NCBI GenBank assembly: GCA_050251615.1
Contig: JBFWMM010000064.1
Coordinates: 1-7,056 of the forward strand
DNA from: Sedimentisphaera sp050251615
Lineage (GTDB): Bacteria > Planctomycetota > Phycisphaerae > Sedimentisphaerales > Sedimentisphaeraceae
Direction: 5' to 3'
Length of the DNA: 7,056 nt
The notes beneath the pieces are model-generated. The model made no database searches and was not told the origin of the DNA. It was given only the letters and a program-made list of their open reading frames with translations. Shown here piece by piece: positions 1 to 6,925 of the stretch. Position numbers and translations under genes: made by a program. The number at the start of each line of letters is the position of its first letter. The stretch's first letter is position 1.

Positions 1-1220
1 GTGAGCAGTGATATGGCGTGATTGCCTATCATTATGCCCGAATTACCCGGGCAAGCCCAAGACGGCAACCAGCCGCACTGCTTCTGCGTATCGAGAATGG
101 CCTGCATATAGCGGCCTTGCATTGTGGGATGGAGGATGTTTGTCAGAGGGAACTGGCTGCGGAAGGTATCCCAGAAGCCGTTGTCAGTGTACATATAACC
201 GTCATGAATCTTCTCATCGAACGGGCTGAAGTAGTACGGCTTGCCGTCTGAATTAATCTCGTAAAACTTATGCGAAAAGAGATTCGCGCGGAACAGACAG
301 GAATAGAATGTGGCTTTATCCGCCTCGCTCTTGCCCTCGACTTTTACCCTGCCGAGCAAATCGTTCCAAAGCTTTCCTGCTGCTTTTCTTGTATCATCAA
401 GGCTTTTATGAGAGGCGATCTCGCGGTCAAAAGTAACCTGCGCCTGCTCGGGACTGATGTAGGACATTGCCGACTTCACCTGAACGGTCGAGCCGGGGGC
501 GAATTTAACAAACGCGCCCTTCTTATCGCCTTCGGCGCTCAGGCTGCCGGGGCCGGTCTTGTTATCGGTGCCGTCCCATGTACCGTACTTCTCAAAGGGT
601 TTGTTGAACTGCAAGATAAAGTACCCCTTCAGCTTGCCGGGCACAAGCCATGCGCCGTTATGCACCCAGCCTGTAATGCGTCGGTTTTTGGGGTCTATAT
701 TTATGCTGCTTTGGCCGGTATAGCCGTCCAAAACAATCCATGCGTCTTCTCCATCAGGGAAAGTAAAACGGAAATGCCCGCAACGCTCGGTCGGGGAGAT
801 TTCCGTGGTGATGCCGTTGTCAAACTGCACCCGATAATGGTTCGGCCGGCCGGTTTCGTGGTCGTGGCTGAAAGCGCTTGCGCGTTTGGCCTCATCAACA
901 ACAAGCTCGCCAACTTCGGGCATAAGCGAAAAAACGCAGTAGTCATTCACCCACGGACTGCACTGATGTACAAGCTGAAAGCCGCGGATGGTCGTATCGG
1001 CATAGCTGTACTTCCAGCCGTGGCCATTGTGGCCGGTCTGGGGGGAGTAGGAATGCACCGGATACGGCACGGCTGTTGAGGGGTATGTGTTGCCGCGGCT
1101 GTAATCGCCTTTGGAATTTGTGCCCTGAAGCGTGTTCGCATAGTCAACAAGTGGCTTGGCCTCTGCCAGACACAACGCCAGAAACAGAAAAACCGGAACC
1201 GCAAAACGAAAAGTTTTCAA
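1..1220 (-). CDS. GH92 family alpha-mannosidase, exported, N-terminal 406 residues (3' end beyond window)
   Basis: Exo-acting alpha-mannosidase of glycoside hydrolase family 92. Characterised members are Ca2+-dependent inverting enzymes, often alpha-1,2-mannosidases acting on N-glycans or mannans. I read it from a TTG at 1218-1220, preceded by a near-perfect AAGGAG at 1228-1233 with a 7-nt spacer; no nearby ATG has comparable support. Residues 1-21 form a signal peptide ending ALCLAEA, with likely cleavage before Lys22. Residues ~25-255 match the GH92 N-terminal beta-sandwich, including GHNGHGW at 63-69 and GFQLVHQCSPWVNDY at 80-94. Residues ~300-406 start the (alpha/alpha)6 catalytic barrel: YSCLFRANLF at 306-315, then YTDNGFWDTFRSQFPL at 344-359, the usual GH92 'W-D-T-F-R' signature. 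Family proteins are about 700-800 residues, so roughly half is present. The downstream segment that should carry the catalytic Glu and general-base Asp residues lies outside the window, so activity cannot be judged. It is the last visible gene of the cluster, 73 nt after GH2. Confidence 0.9.
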   Translation of the reverse strand, partial: MKTFRFAVPVFLFLALCLAEAKPLVDYANTLQGTNSKGDYSRGNTYPSTAVPYPVHSYSPQTGHNGHGWKYSYADTTIRGFQLVHQCSPWVNDYCVFSLMPEVGELVVDEAKRASAFSHDHETGRPNHYRVQFDNGITTEISPTERCGHFRFTFPDGEDAWIVLDGYTGQSSINIDPKNRRITGWVHNGAWLVPGKLKGYFILQFNKPFEKYGTWDGTDNKTGPGSLSAEGDKKGAFVKFAPGSTVQVKSAMSYISPEQAQVTFDREIASHKSLDDTRKAAGKLWNDLLGRVKVEGKSEADKATFYSCLFRANLFSHKFYEINSDGKPYYFSPFDEKIHDGYMYTDNGFWDTFRSQFPLTNILHPTMQGRYMQAILDTQKQCGWLPSWACPGNSGIMIGNHAISLL

Positions 1221-1227
1221 CTTATGT

Positions 1228-1233
1228 CTCCTT
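1228..1233 (-). promoter_or_regulatory. Shine-Dalgarno that fixes the TTG start of the GH92 gene
   Basis: On the minus strand AAGGAG is followed by 7 nt (ACATAAG) and then TTG. This is the strongest ribosome-binding site in the window. The signal peptide begins exactly at this codon (MKTFRFAVPVFLFLALCLAEA), so the non-ATG start is well supported. Confidence 0.8.
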
Positions 1234-1244
1234 AAAACGCAAAT

Positions 1245-1275
1245 GAGAGCCGAGGGCATAAACCCCGCGGCTCTC
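1245..1275 (-). terminator. Intergenic hairpin, probable intrinsic terminator or attenuator between GH2 and GH92
   Basis: An 8-bp perfect stem (GAGAGCCG at 1245-1252 pairs with CGGCTCTC at 1268-1275) is followed by one mismatch (1253/1267), three more G-C pairs (1254-1256 with 1264-1266) and a 7-nt loop (1257-1263). It begins 18 nt after the GH2 stop codon. On the minus strand it is followed by ATTTGCGTTTT, a T-rich but interrupted tract, so termination may be partial. The opposite strand has no T-tract, so the orientation is minus. Only 24 nt separate it from the GH92 TTG, leaving little room for a separate promoter. That favours read-through or attenuation, or a stabilising 3' end for the upstream mRNA. 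Confidence 0.65.
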
Positions 1276-1293
1276 TGTTATCAGTCAAAATAA

Positions 1294-3495
1294 TCAGTCG
1301 GAAAGGATTGTCAGGCCGACATCAATAAACTGCCCGCCGGTCTTCTGCGTGCAATGAACCGCAAGGGTATTTTCACCCTTTTTGAGCGCCTTGGCGGCGT
1401 CATCAGAGAGTGTGATAACGCGGTAGCTGCTTGTCCAGCCGGAAAGCTTTTTCACGAGCTTGCCGTTGATATAGACTTCCGCATCTTCATCGTGGTGGAT
1501 GGAGAGGGTAAGCTCGCCATCGGGAATCTCGTTCAGCTCGAACGAACGGCGTGCCCAGATATCCGAGCTGCTCCATTCAGTCCCGACAACCGCGCCCGGA
1601 GTTATAGCTGTGCCGAAGCCGCCTTTGCCTCTCTTCCAGGATGAAGCATCGAAACCAGGCTTCTCCCATCCATCGGAAGGCCTGCTTGTGGTGTAAGACC
1701 ACGTTTTGGCCTTGTCCTTGCTTGTCTCAACAATGGGGACGAGCTTGGGCGGTGCGAGATAGAGCTTGTTGGCGGCCTTGGAAGCCCTGTCAACATCGAT
1801 CTTCACAACCTTGCGGTCATAAGTCATAAGCCCGTTTACTTCAATTTCCACGTCTGTTGTTTGCGTGTAAACAGCGGCGCAAAGCCCTTCGGTAATGAGC
1901 GGACGCATCGCCGTCATCAGGTTTACGTAAGCATCGGTAAGCTCGTCCGAGTTCTTGTATGTAACATAGCCCCAGTTGCGGTCTGCCTGCCAGAGATGTC
2001 CCTCCACGGGAAGCCCGAGCCCGCCGAATTCGCCGAGAACGCAGGCCCTGTTTTCTTCGAGGCTTCTAACGCCCGGGCCAGGGTAGTCGTGCGAATCTGA
2101 AACATCACCGAAGCCGTGGTTCTCCCAGCCGCTACCCTCATTGACAAGCCTTGTAGGGTCATACTGCTTCGTCCACTTAACCAGTGATTCGGTATCGTGC
2201 TGGCCCTGCCCTTCATTGAACAGAACCCACATAACGATACAAGGGTGGTTGCTGTGTGTATCAATCATGCGCTGAAGCTCAAGCTTGAACTGCGGTTTAT
2301 CCAGAGGCTGCGGGTGGGAGGTGTAGGAGTTTTCGCTGGGCATATCCTGCCAGACCATCAGGCCAAGCTTATCTGCCCAGTAGTACCAGCGAGCCGGCTC
2401 TACCTTGATATGCTTGCGAATCATATTCATGCCAAATTTCTTCGTCATTTCGAGGTCGTACTTTATTGCCTCTTCAGTGGGAGGTGTGTAGAGACCGTCC
2501 GGCCACCAGCCCTGATCAAGCGGGCCGTACTGAAAGAGCGTCTTGTTGTTGAGCATAAGGCGGTTGATACCGGCCTCATCCTTATTTATCTCGATCTTGC
2601 GCATACCGAAATAGCTGCTGACACGGTCACCGCGGCGGCCAAGCGATACTTCAAGGTCGTAGAGATTTGGAGAATCGGGGCTCCAGAGCTTCGCATCCGG
2701 CACTGCCACCTCGATAACGCTGCCTGCCTGCCCTCTCGCGCGGCCGACAACATTTTCTCCTTCTTTCACTCTCACGCCGACGTTTCCATCAACTGAAGCG
2801 TCAACCGTAACCTTCACAACGCCTTTGTCTATGTCCGGCACAATTTTGAGGCCTTTAATATAGGCGGTGGGTACGGTTTCCAGCCAGACTGTCTGCCAGA
2901 TACCTGTAACAGCGGTGTACATAATTCCGCCCGGGTAGAGCGTCTGTTTGCCGCGCGGCTCGCCTGCGTGATCAGTGGCATCAAGCACCTTAACAACAAG
3001 CTCGTTCTCGCCGCCGTTGAGGGCGCTTGTGATGTCAAACGAGAACGGGTCGTAGCCGCCCCTGTGCTCGCCGACTCTCTGTCCGTTCACCCATACGACT
3101 GTCTCCCAGTCAACTGCGCCGAAATGCAACAACGTACGTTCGTCGTCATTTTTCTCCGCCGTAACGGTTGTGCGGTACCATAGCGCCTGTTCGGGGGTAA
3201 CCTTCTTCATAACGCCGCTTAGCGCCGATTCTGCGCAGAACGGTACAAGTATCTCGCCGTCCCAGCTCACAGGCATCTCTGCTTTCTTGCCAATAATGGC
3301 ATAGTCCCAGAGACCGTTGAGATTTTGCCAGTTTTCGCGAACCATCTGAGGGCGCGGGTATTCCGGCAGTACGTTATCGGGCGTTACATCAGAGGCCCAT
3401 GGGCTTTCAAGAGGCCCCTTGGCCATCTTCCACTCCGCCATTGCCATTGAGGCAGCCAGCGAAGAAAGCAAAAGTGTAAGCAAAATTTTCTTCAT
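1294..3495 (-). CDS. GH2 family exported beta-glycosidase with C-terminal beta-sandwich domain
   Basis: Retaining exo-beta-glycosidase of glycoside hydrolase family 2, a family that includes beta-galactosidases, beta-mannosidases and beta-glucuronidases. The substrate cannot be fixed from sequence. I start at the ATG at 3493-3495 (733 residues), supported by GAAAGG 8 nt upstream and a signal peptide MKKILLTLLLSSLAASMAMA, cleaved before Glu21; an upstream TTG at 3516 would add seven residues ahead of it. Domain order: sugar-binding jelly roll ~36-208 (ENWQNLNGLWDYAI, DWETVVWVNGQRVGEHRGGY), immunoglobulin-like domain ~209-305, TIM barrel ~306-550, C-terminal galactose-binding-like beta-sandwich ~598-733 (GFDASSW, SSDIWARRSFEL, HHDEDAEVYINGK). 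The acid/base Glu is E428 in WVLFNEGQGQ and the nucleophile Glu is E489 in VLGEFGG; both are intact. Among mannosidases, beta-mannosidase is an attractive guess, but the motifs fit many uncharacterised GH2 proteins equally well. It lies 88 nt after the esterase gene. Confidence 0.92.
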   Translation of the reverse strand: MKKILLTLLLSSLAASMAMAEWKMAKGPLESPWASDVTPDNVLPEYPRPQMVRENWQNLNGLWDYAIIGKKAEMPVSWDGEILVPFCAESALSGVMKKVTPEQALWYRTTVTAEKNDDERTLLHFGAVDWETVVWVNGQRVGEHRGGYDPFSFDITSALNGGENELVVKVLDATDHAGEPRGKQTLYPGGIMYTAVTGIWQTVWLETVPTAYIKGLKIVPDIDKGVVKVTVDASVDGNVGVRVKEGENVVGRARGQAGSVIEVAVPDAKLWSPDSPNLYDLEVSLGRRGDRVSSYFGMRKIEINKDEAGINRLMLNNKTLFQYGPLDQGWWPDGLYTPPTEEAIKYDLEMTKKFGMNMIRKHIKVEPARWYYWADKLGLMVWQDMPSENSYTSHPQPLDKPQFKLELQRMIDTHSNHPCIVMWVLFNEGQGQHDTESLVKWTKQYDPTRLVNEGSGWENHGFGDVSDSHDYPGPGVRSLEENRACVLGEFGGLGLPVEGHLWQADRNWGYVTYKNSDELTDAYVNLMTAMRPLITEGLCAAVYTQTTDVEIEVNGLMTYDRKVVKIDVDRASKAANKLYLAPPKLVPIVETSKDKAKTWSYTTSRPSDGWEKPGFDASSWKRGKGGFGTAITPGAVVGTEWSSSDIWARRSFELNEIPDGELTLSIHHDEDAEVYINGKLVKKLSGWTSSYRVITLSDDAAKALKKGENTLAVHCTQKTGGQFIDVGLTILSD

Positions 3496-3501
3496 ATAAA
3501 T

Positions 3502-3513
3502 AACCTTTCGGTT
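3502..3513 (-). promoter_or_regulatory. GH2 ribosome-binding site inside a small GNRA-type hairpin
   Basis: On the minus strand this reads AACC-GAAA-GGTT, a 4-bp stem closed by a GAAA tetraloop. The GH2 Shine-Dalgarno (GAAAGG, 3504-3509) occupies its loop and 3' arm, 8 nt before the ATG. The ribosome-binding site decides the ATG at 3495 over the upstream TTG at 3516. Whether the hairpin matters is uncertain, because a 4-bp stem is marginal. Confidence 0.45.
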
Positions 3514-3583
3514 CAAGGGTTTGCCATCCGTGGTAATTCAGCGGAAGGCTTGTTATTTTGTTGAGCTCTACCTGCGGTTCACG

Positions 3584-4321
3584 TCAGTCTTTTTTCTGCG
3601 AGAGAAGCCATTTATACAGCTCCTCGTTATTGTACGTCTCTGTCCATGAGTTATGCCCGACGCCCGGATATTCTGTGAGCTTTGCGTTGCCGCCGGCGCT
3701 GTTGACAGCTTCGACCATATCGCGCGAAAGCTGCACGGGTACCACGTTGTCAGCGGTGCCGTGGAAGGCCCAGATCGGCATATCTTTGAGATTGTGCGCC
3801 AGGTATGGCTGGCCGCCGCCGCATATCGGGGCAATCGCGGCGAAGCGCTCGGGGTGGAGCGTTGCGGTTGCCCAAGTGCCGTAGCCGCCCATGCTCAGGC
3901 CGGTGAGATAGACGCGGCTCTCATCCACATTGTATTTCTCCGTCATATCGTCTATGAGTGCCATAATATACTCGACTCTGTTCGCCCACCACTTATCCGG
4001 CGGGCACTGCGGAGAAACGAGAATAAAGTCGAAATCCTTGCCCTGTTCGACAAGCATCGCCGGACCATGTGCTTTGACCATATTTACATCTGTTCCGCGC
4101 TCGCCTGCGCCGTGCAGAAATACGACCAGAGGCCACTGCTTCGCGGCATCATTGCCATAATCTTCGGGAAGATACAGCAGGTAGTCCATTGTGAGCGGAA
4201 CTTCGCGTACCATCACAGTATCAATCTGACTGCCCGGAACCCCAACATAGCTTTCCGAACAGCCCGCAAGGAAAGCTGCTGAAACAACAGTAAGTATTGT
4301 GAAAAACTTTTTTACAACCAT
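3584..4321 (-). CDS. Lipoprotein esterase/acyl hydrolase, alpha/beta-hydrolase fold
   Basis: A 245-residue serine hydrolase resembling the 'predicted peptidase'/phospholipase-carboxylesterase and feruloyl or acetyl esterase (CE1-like) groups. A lipoprotein signal with lipobox LAGC (Cys21) predicts a membrane-anchored exported protein. The oxyanion-hole segment HGAGERG is at 70-76, the nucleophile elbow GLSMGG is at 141-146 with Ser143, the acid is probably Asp191 in HGTADNVVP, and the base is His223 in GVGHNSW. The triad order and spacing are normal, so it should be active. The ATG at 4321 has GAAAGGG at 4328-4334 with a 6-nt spacer and starts just 27 nt after the GH38-like stop, so co-transcription is very likely. 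Between three glycosidase genes, the natural guess is removal of acetyl or other acyl groups from the same glycan, but the sequence does not show the substrate. A peptidase role is less likely but cannot be excluded. Confidence 0.88.
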   Translation of the reverse strand: MVVKKFFTILTVVSAAFLAGCSESYVGVPGSQIDTVMVREVPLTMDYLLYLPEDYGNDAAKQWPLVVFLHGAGERGTDVNMVKAHGPAMLVEQGKDFDFILVSPQCPPDKWWANRVEYIMALIDDMTEKYNVDESRVYLTGLSMGGYGTWATATLHPERFAAIAPICGGGQPYLAHNLKDMPIWAFHGTADNVVPVQLSRDMVEAVNSAGGNAKLTEYPGVGHNSWTETYNNEELYKWLLSQKKD

Positions 4322-4348
4322 GGTGATCCCTTTCTTAATGTATAATGT

Positions 4349-6883
4349 CTAATCTTGTAACATTCCGCTCAGTCGAAGCGTTTTGAAAGCGTAGCGTGGC
4401 AGGTCAAATTCGATACGCACCAAATTCTCACTCACTGCTTCACGCTTTACCGCGCCTGCTGTTTTTCCGTTCAGCTCAACAAGCTCTATTTTTTCGGGGC
4501 AAAGGCCAAGCCGCAAAGCTGCCTTATTTTCTTCAGCCTCGGCATTGTACAGGCGGACAAAAACCGCTCCATCAACTGCCGTAAGCGAAGACAGCTCAAC
4601 TCCATCGGTCTCAATCTCAAGAAGAGACCTGCCGATTGAAACAAGCTTTCCCTTTTCAACAAAGGCAAACAGCGGCTCGTTCCACTCGGCGCTTTGCCTC
4701 TGCACGCCGAAATCGTCCCAGCGGCCTTCGTGCGGCAGAAGGGCATATCTGATATGCGTGGAGCCGTCCACGCCGTAGTTGAAGCCCCAGAGCGCGCGGC
4801 CGGCATACTGAACCGTCAGGCCGAGAGGAAGCTCCGTGCCGTTGTTTATATAGCTGGTAGTGTGGTCTGTAAAAAGCGCTGCGCCTGCTTTACAGCCGCT
4901 ATCCGCAACGTCCACCCAGTTCAAAATCACGTTGTGTTTGATTGAGTCCCAGCTGTCATAATACGTATTTTCCAGCTCGCTCTCACAGACATCAAACGGC
5001 GCGTTCTTAAAAATACGCTGCCCGATATTCCGAAACGGGAAGCGCACCTGCAACTTATACTTATCGTTGTAAAATGCCTTGGCATACTCCTTAGCTTCAT
5101 ACCTCTTATCCTGCGAATAAGCGCCGATTTTCGGGGAGCCTTTCCAATCTATCGTCAGCTCGAAATCTATCAGAGGGCTGTTTTCGTAAAACGTTACCAC
5201 CTGCGTAAACGGGTTTTCTGCGAGATTTCCTTCAATCATGACTCGCGTCAGAAGGGAGCCATGTTCCACAACGCTCACCTTCGCCGCGGCATCACAGCTT
5301 GAGATAAATCTTTCCCGGTCGTAGAAGTACCCGGCAAGCTCATTGAGCGCAGAGCCCTCTTTAATCAGCTCGTTGCTGCCGGCGGCTTTGAGGCTCGTTA
5401 TCGCGCCGCCCTTTTCGGGGCAGAATTCTGCGCTGTACATTGCTGTTTCAATAAAAACGGAATCATCCGCGGCAAAATCGCTCTGCTCGGTCTCGCGGGC
5501 AGGCTCCGACGAGAGCGAGTATATCGAATACCCCATCGCCGGACAGTTCGCCTCGAAAAGCAGCTCGCTGCCTGCCGCCTGCGAAGCAATCTCATTGCCT
5601 GCCGAATCCAAAACGCGGCAAAGCGTCGCTTTAGTGCCTTCAGGAAGTGCAATTCTCACAATACCCTCGCGCCGATGGCCGAGCGTATTAAACACTTTTA
5701 CAGAAAAACCTGAGGATTCCTCCGCCTGCTTGCTCTCAGCAGAACCCGCAATGATCGCTTCTGCGGCCTCGTTTGCGCGGTGAGTCCACATGGTTACATT
5801 CTTCGCCCAGCTCTGGCCGTGATTGTTGTTATACGGAACAATCCAGCAGTCGTGGTGCTGGCTGAGCATAAGATTGCGCCAAGCCTCGGCAAGCTGCTTT
5901 TCGGGGTATGAAGCATTATCAAAAAGAAGCGCCAAAACGGCCATCTTCTCGGCCATTACGAGCTTGTTTTCACTCTCGCGCACCTCGCGGGCAATGTTCT
6001 GCAACACCTGCGCGCCCCACACAAGCCCGGGCTTAACATCCTCAATCGTAAAATTCCAGTCAACAGCCCCCACCTTCGGCGCAATCGCTTCGATGTAGCC
6101 GGTCCAGGTTACGTACTCGCTGTTTGATGGATTCTTTTCGAGCCACGGGCCGTTGCGCCAGCCGGCATCCTGAAAACACATTCCGACAGGGTATTCGATG
6201 CCGTCTGCGCGGCAGGCTTCCAAAAAGCTCGGTGAGTTTTGCCAGGACATGGTCTGCCATGTGGAATCTTTCACCAGAGCCTCACATGCATACCTTGGCA
6301 CAGACAAAATTGACGAACCGTCAGATGAGTTCCAGCGCACAAGCTCCTTGCCGAAGGCACTCGTATAGCCGCCCCAGCAGGTGTTCGGGTTGCGAATTAC
6401 CGCATACTTATATCCGAGCGAAGTGAGAATTTGGGGAAGTGCACTCGTGAAGCAAGGCTCCTCGCATGAATACGTGGTGAAGGTCGCATCGGGGAAGTAT
6501 TCCAGCGTCTTTGCCATCCCCGCTTGAAATTGCCTGATAATGCTTTCACCCGAGATATTGTAGCAGTACGGCTGGGCGTAAGCGGGATTAACAAACTCAA
6601 TGCGCCCGAACTTCCCTGTTTCGCTGTAGTAGTCCTGGAGACGCCTGAAGTTTTCGGCGTCTTCCACGCTTACATAGTCCCAAGTCTCCGGCTCAATCTC
6701 AAGGTTGATCTTCCACTGCGGATTTTCAATCAGTTTATCAACCATAAACTTCGCCTGCCACTTTGGATAATGACCGTAGTAGCCGCCGTGGTAGCCATCA
6801 GCGAAGTATGCCGGCAGACCATAAGACAGCTGAGCAACCATAAACATTGTCATAGCTATGCAAGACAAAATCGCTTTCTTCAA
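4349..6883 (-). CDS. Divergent GH38-type alpha-mannosidase-like protein, exported
   Basis: Classical GH38 enzymes are Zn2+-dependent retaining alpha-mannosidases. This protein has 844 residues from a TTG at 6881-6883; GGAG at 6892-6895 (8-nt spacer) and an in-frame TAA 27 nt upstream support that start. Residues 1-22 (MKKAILSCIAMTMFMVAQLSYG) form a signal peptide. Residues ~23-290 correspond to the GH38 catalytic barrel: EIEPETWDY at 62-70, GRIEFVNP at 93-100, CEEPCFTSALPQIL at 140-153. The middle helical region carries SQHHDCW at 341-347, matching the QHHD motif whose His binds zinc in Golgi alpha-mannosidase II. The C-terminal beta-domains (~390-844) contain NWVDVADSG at 655-663 and RYALLPHEGRW at 712-722, typical of GH38 C-terminal regions. 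The N-terminal HxHxDPGW metal motif is replaced by DGYHGGYYGHYP (29-40), and the usual nucleophile segment (x-D-P-F-G) by CEEPC (140-144). It may be a distinct GH38 branch or have altered chemistry. Sixteen cysteines are unusual for an exported enzyme. The stop codon is TAG. Confidence 0.82.
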   Translation of the reverse strand: MKKAILSCIAMTMFMVAQLSYGLPAYFADGYHGGYYGHYPKWQAKFMVDKLIENPQWKINLEIEPETWDYVSVEDAENFRRLQDYYSETGKFGRIEFVNPAYAQPYCYNISGESIIRQFQAGMAKTLEYFPDATFTTYSCEEPCFTSALPQILTSLGYKYAVIRNPNTCWGGYTSAFGKELVRWNSSDGSSILSVPRYACEALVKDSTWQTMSWQNSPSFLEACRADGIEYPVGMCFQDAGWRNGPWLEKNPSNSEYVTWTGYIEAIAPKVGAVDWNFTIEDVKPGLVWGAQVLQNIAREVRESENKLVMAEKMAVLALLFDNASYPEKQLAEAWRNLMLSQHHDCWIVPYNNNHGQSWAKNVTMWTHRANEAAEAIIAGSAESKQAEESSGFSVKVFNTLGHRREGIVRIALPEGTKATLCRVLDSAGNEIASQAAGSELLFEANCPAMGYSIYSLSSEPARETEQSDFAADDSVFIETAMYSAEFCPEKGGAITSLKAAGSNELIKEGSALNELAGYFYDRERFISSCDAAAKVSVVEHGSLLTRVMIEGNLAENPFTQVVTFYENSPLIDFELTIDWKGSPKIGAYSQDKRYEAKEYAKAFYNDKYKLQVRFPFRNIGQRIFKNAPFDVCESELENTYYDSWDSIKHNVILNWVDVADSGCKAGAALFTDHTTSYINNGTELPLGLTVQYAGRALWGFNYGVDGSTHIRYALLPHEGRWDDFGVQRQSAEWNEPLFAFVEKGKLVSIGRSLLEIETDGVELSSLTAVDGAVFVRLYNAEAEENKAALRLGLCPEKIELVELNGKTAGAVKREAVSENLVRIEFDLPRYAFKTLRLSGMLQD

Positions 6884-6891
6884 ACTGATTG

Positions 6892-6895
6892 CTCC
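6892..6895 (-). promoter_or_regulatory. Shine-Dalgarno supporting the TTG start of the GH38-like gene
   Basis: On the minus strand GGAG lies 8 nt before TTG (6881-6883). No ATG or GTG lies in frame between the upstream in-frame TAA and this codon. Starting at the next internal ATG (codon 11) would remove the Lys-Lys n-region of the signal peptide, so the TTG is preferred. Confidence 0.65.
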
Positions 6896-6925
6896 GAAGT
6901 CATTCTCTTACCTTCTTTTATCTGC

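Noticed and set aside
270..1079. 269-codon open frame on the plus strand opposite GH92
   Set aside because: It lies fully antisense to a recognisable GH92 coding sequence and its product has no recognisable domain or signal. Such frames arise from codon bias in GC-rich third positions.
2197..2796. 199-codon plus-strand open frame opposite GH2
   Set aside because: It is antisense to conserved GH2 catalytic and immunoglobulin-like segments, with no ribosome-binding site or known motif.
3496..3516. Alternative TTG start for the GH2 gene at 3516
   Set aside because: It would put MNRKVIY before a standard signal peptide, and GAAAGG is placed ideally for the ATG at 3495 instead.
3496..3583. 88-nt gap between esterase and GH2 as a site for a terminator or promoter
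   Set aside because: Apart from the small AACC-GAAA-GGTT hairpin at the ribosome-binding site, I see no stem followed by a T-tract and no convincing promoter pair.
3653..4282. 209-codon plus-strand open frame opposite the esterase
   Set aside because: It is antisense to the esterase, whose triad and lipobox are clearly real. The antisense product shows no family features.
4322..4348. AT-rich stretch before the esterase (minus strand TTATACATT) as a possible -10 promoter element
   Set aside because: No -35-like hexamer lies at a proper 16-18 nt distance (TTACAA is only 10 nt away), and the 27-nt gap suggests co-transcription.
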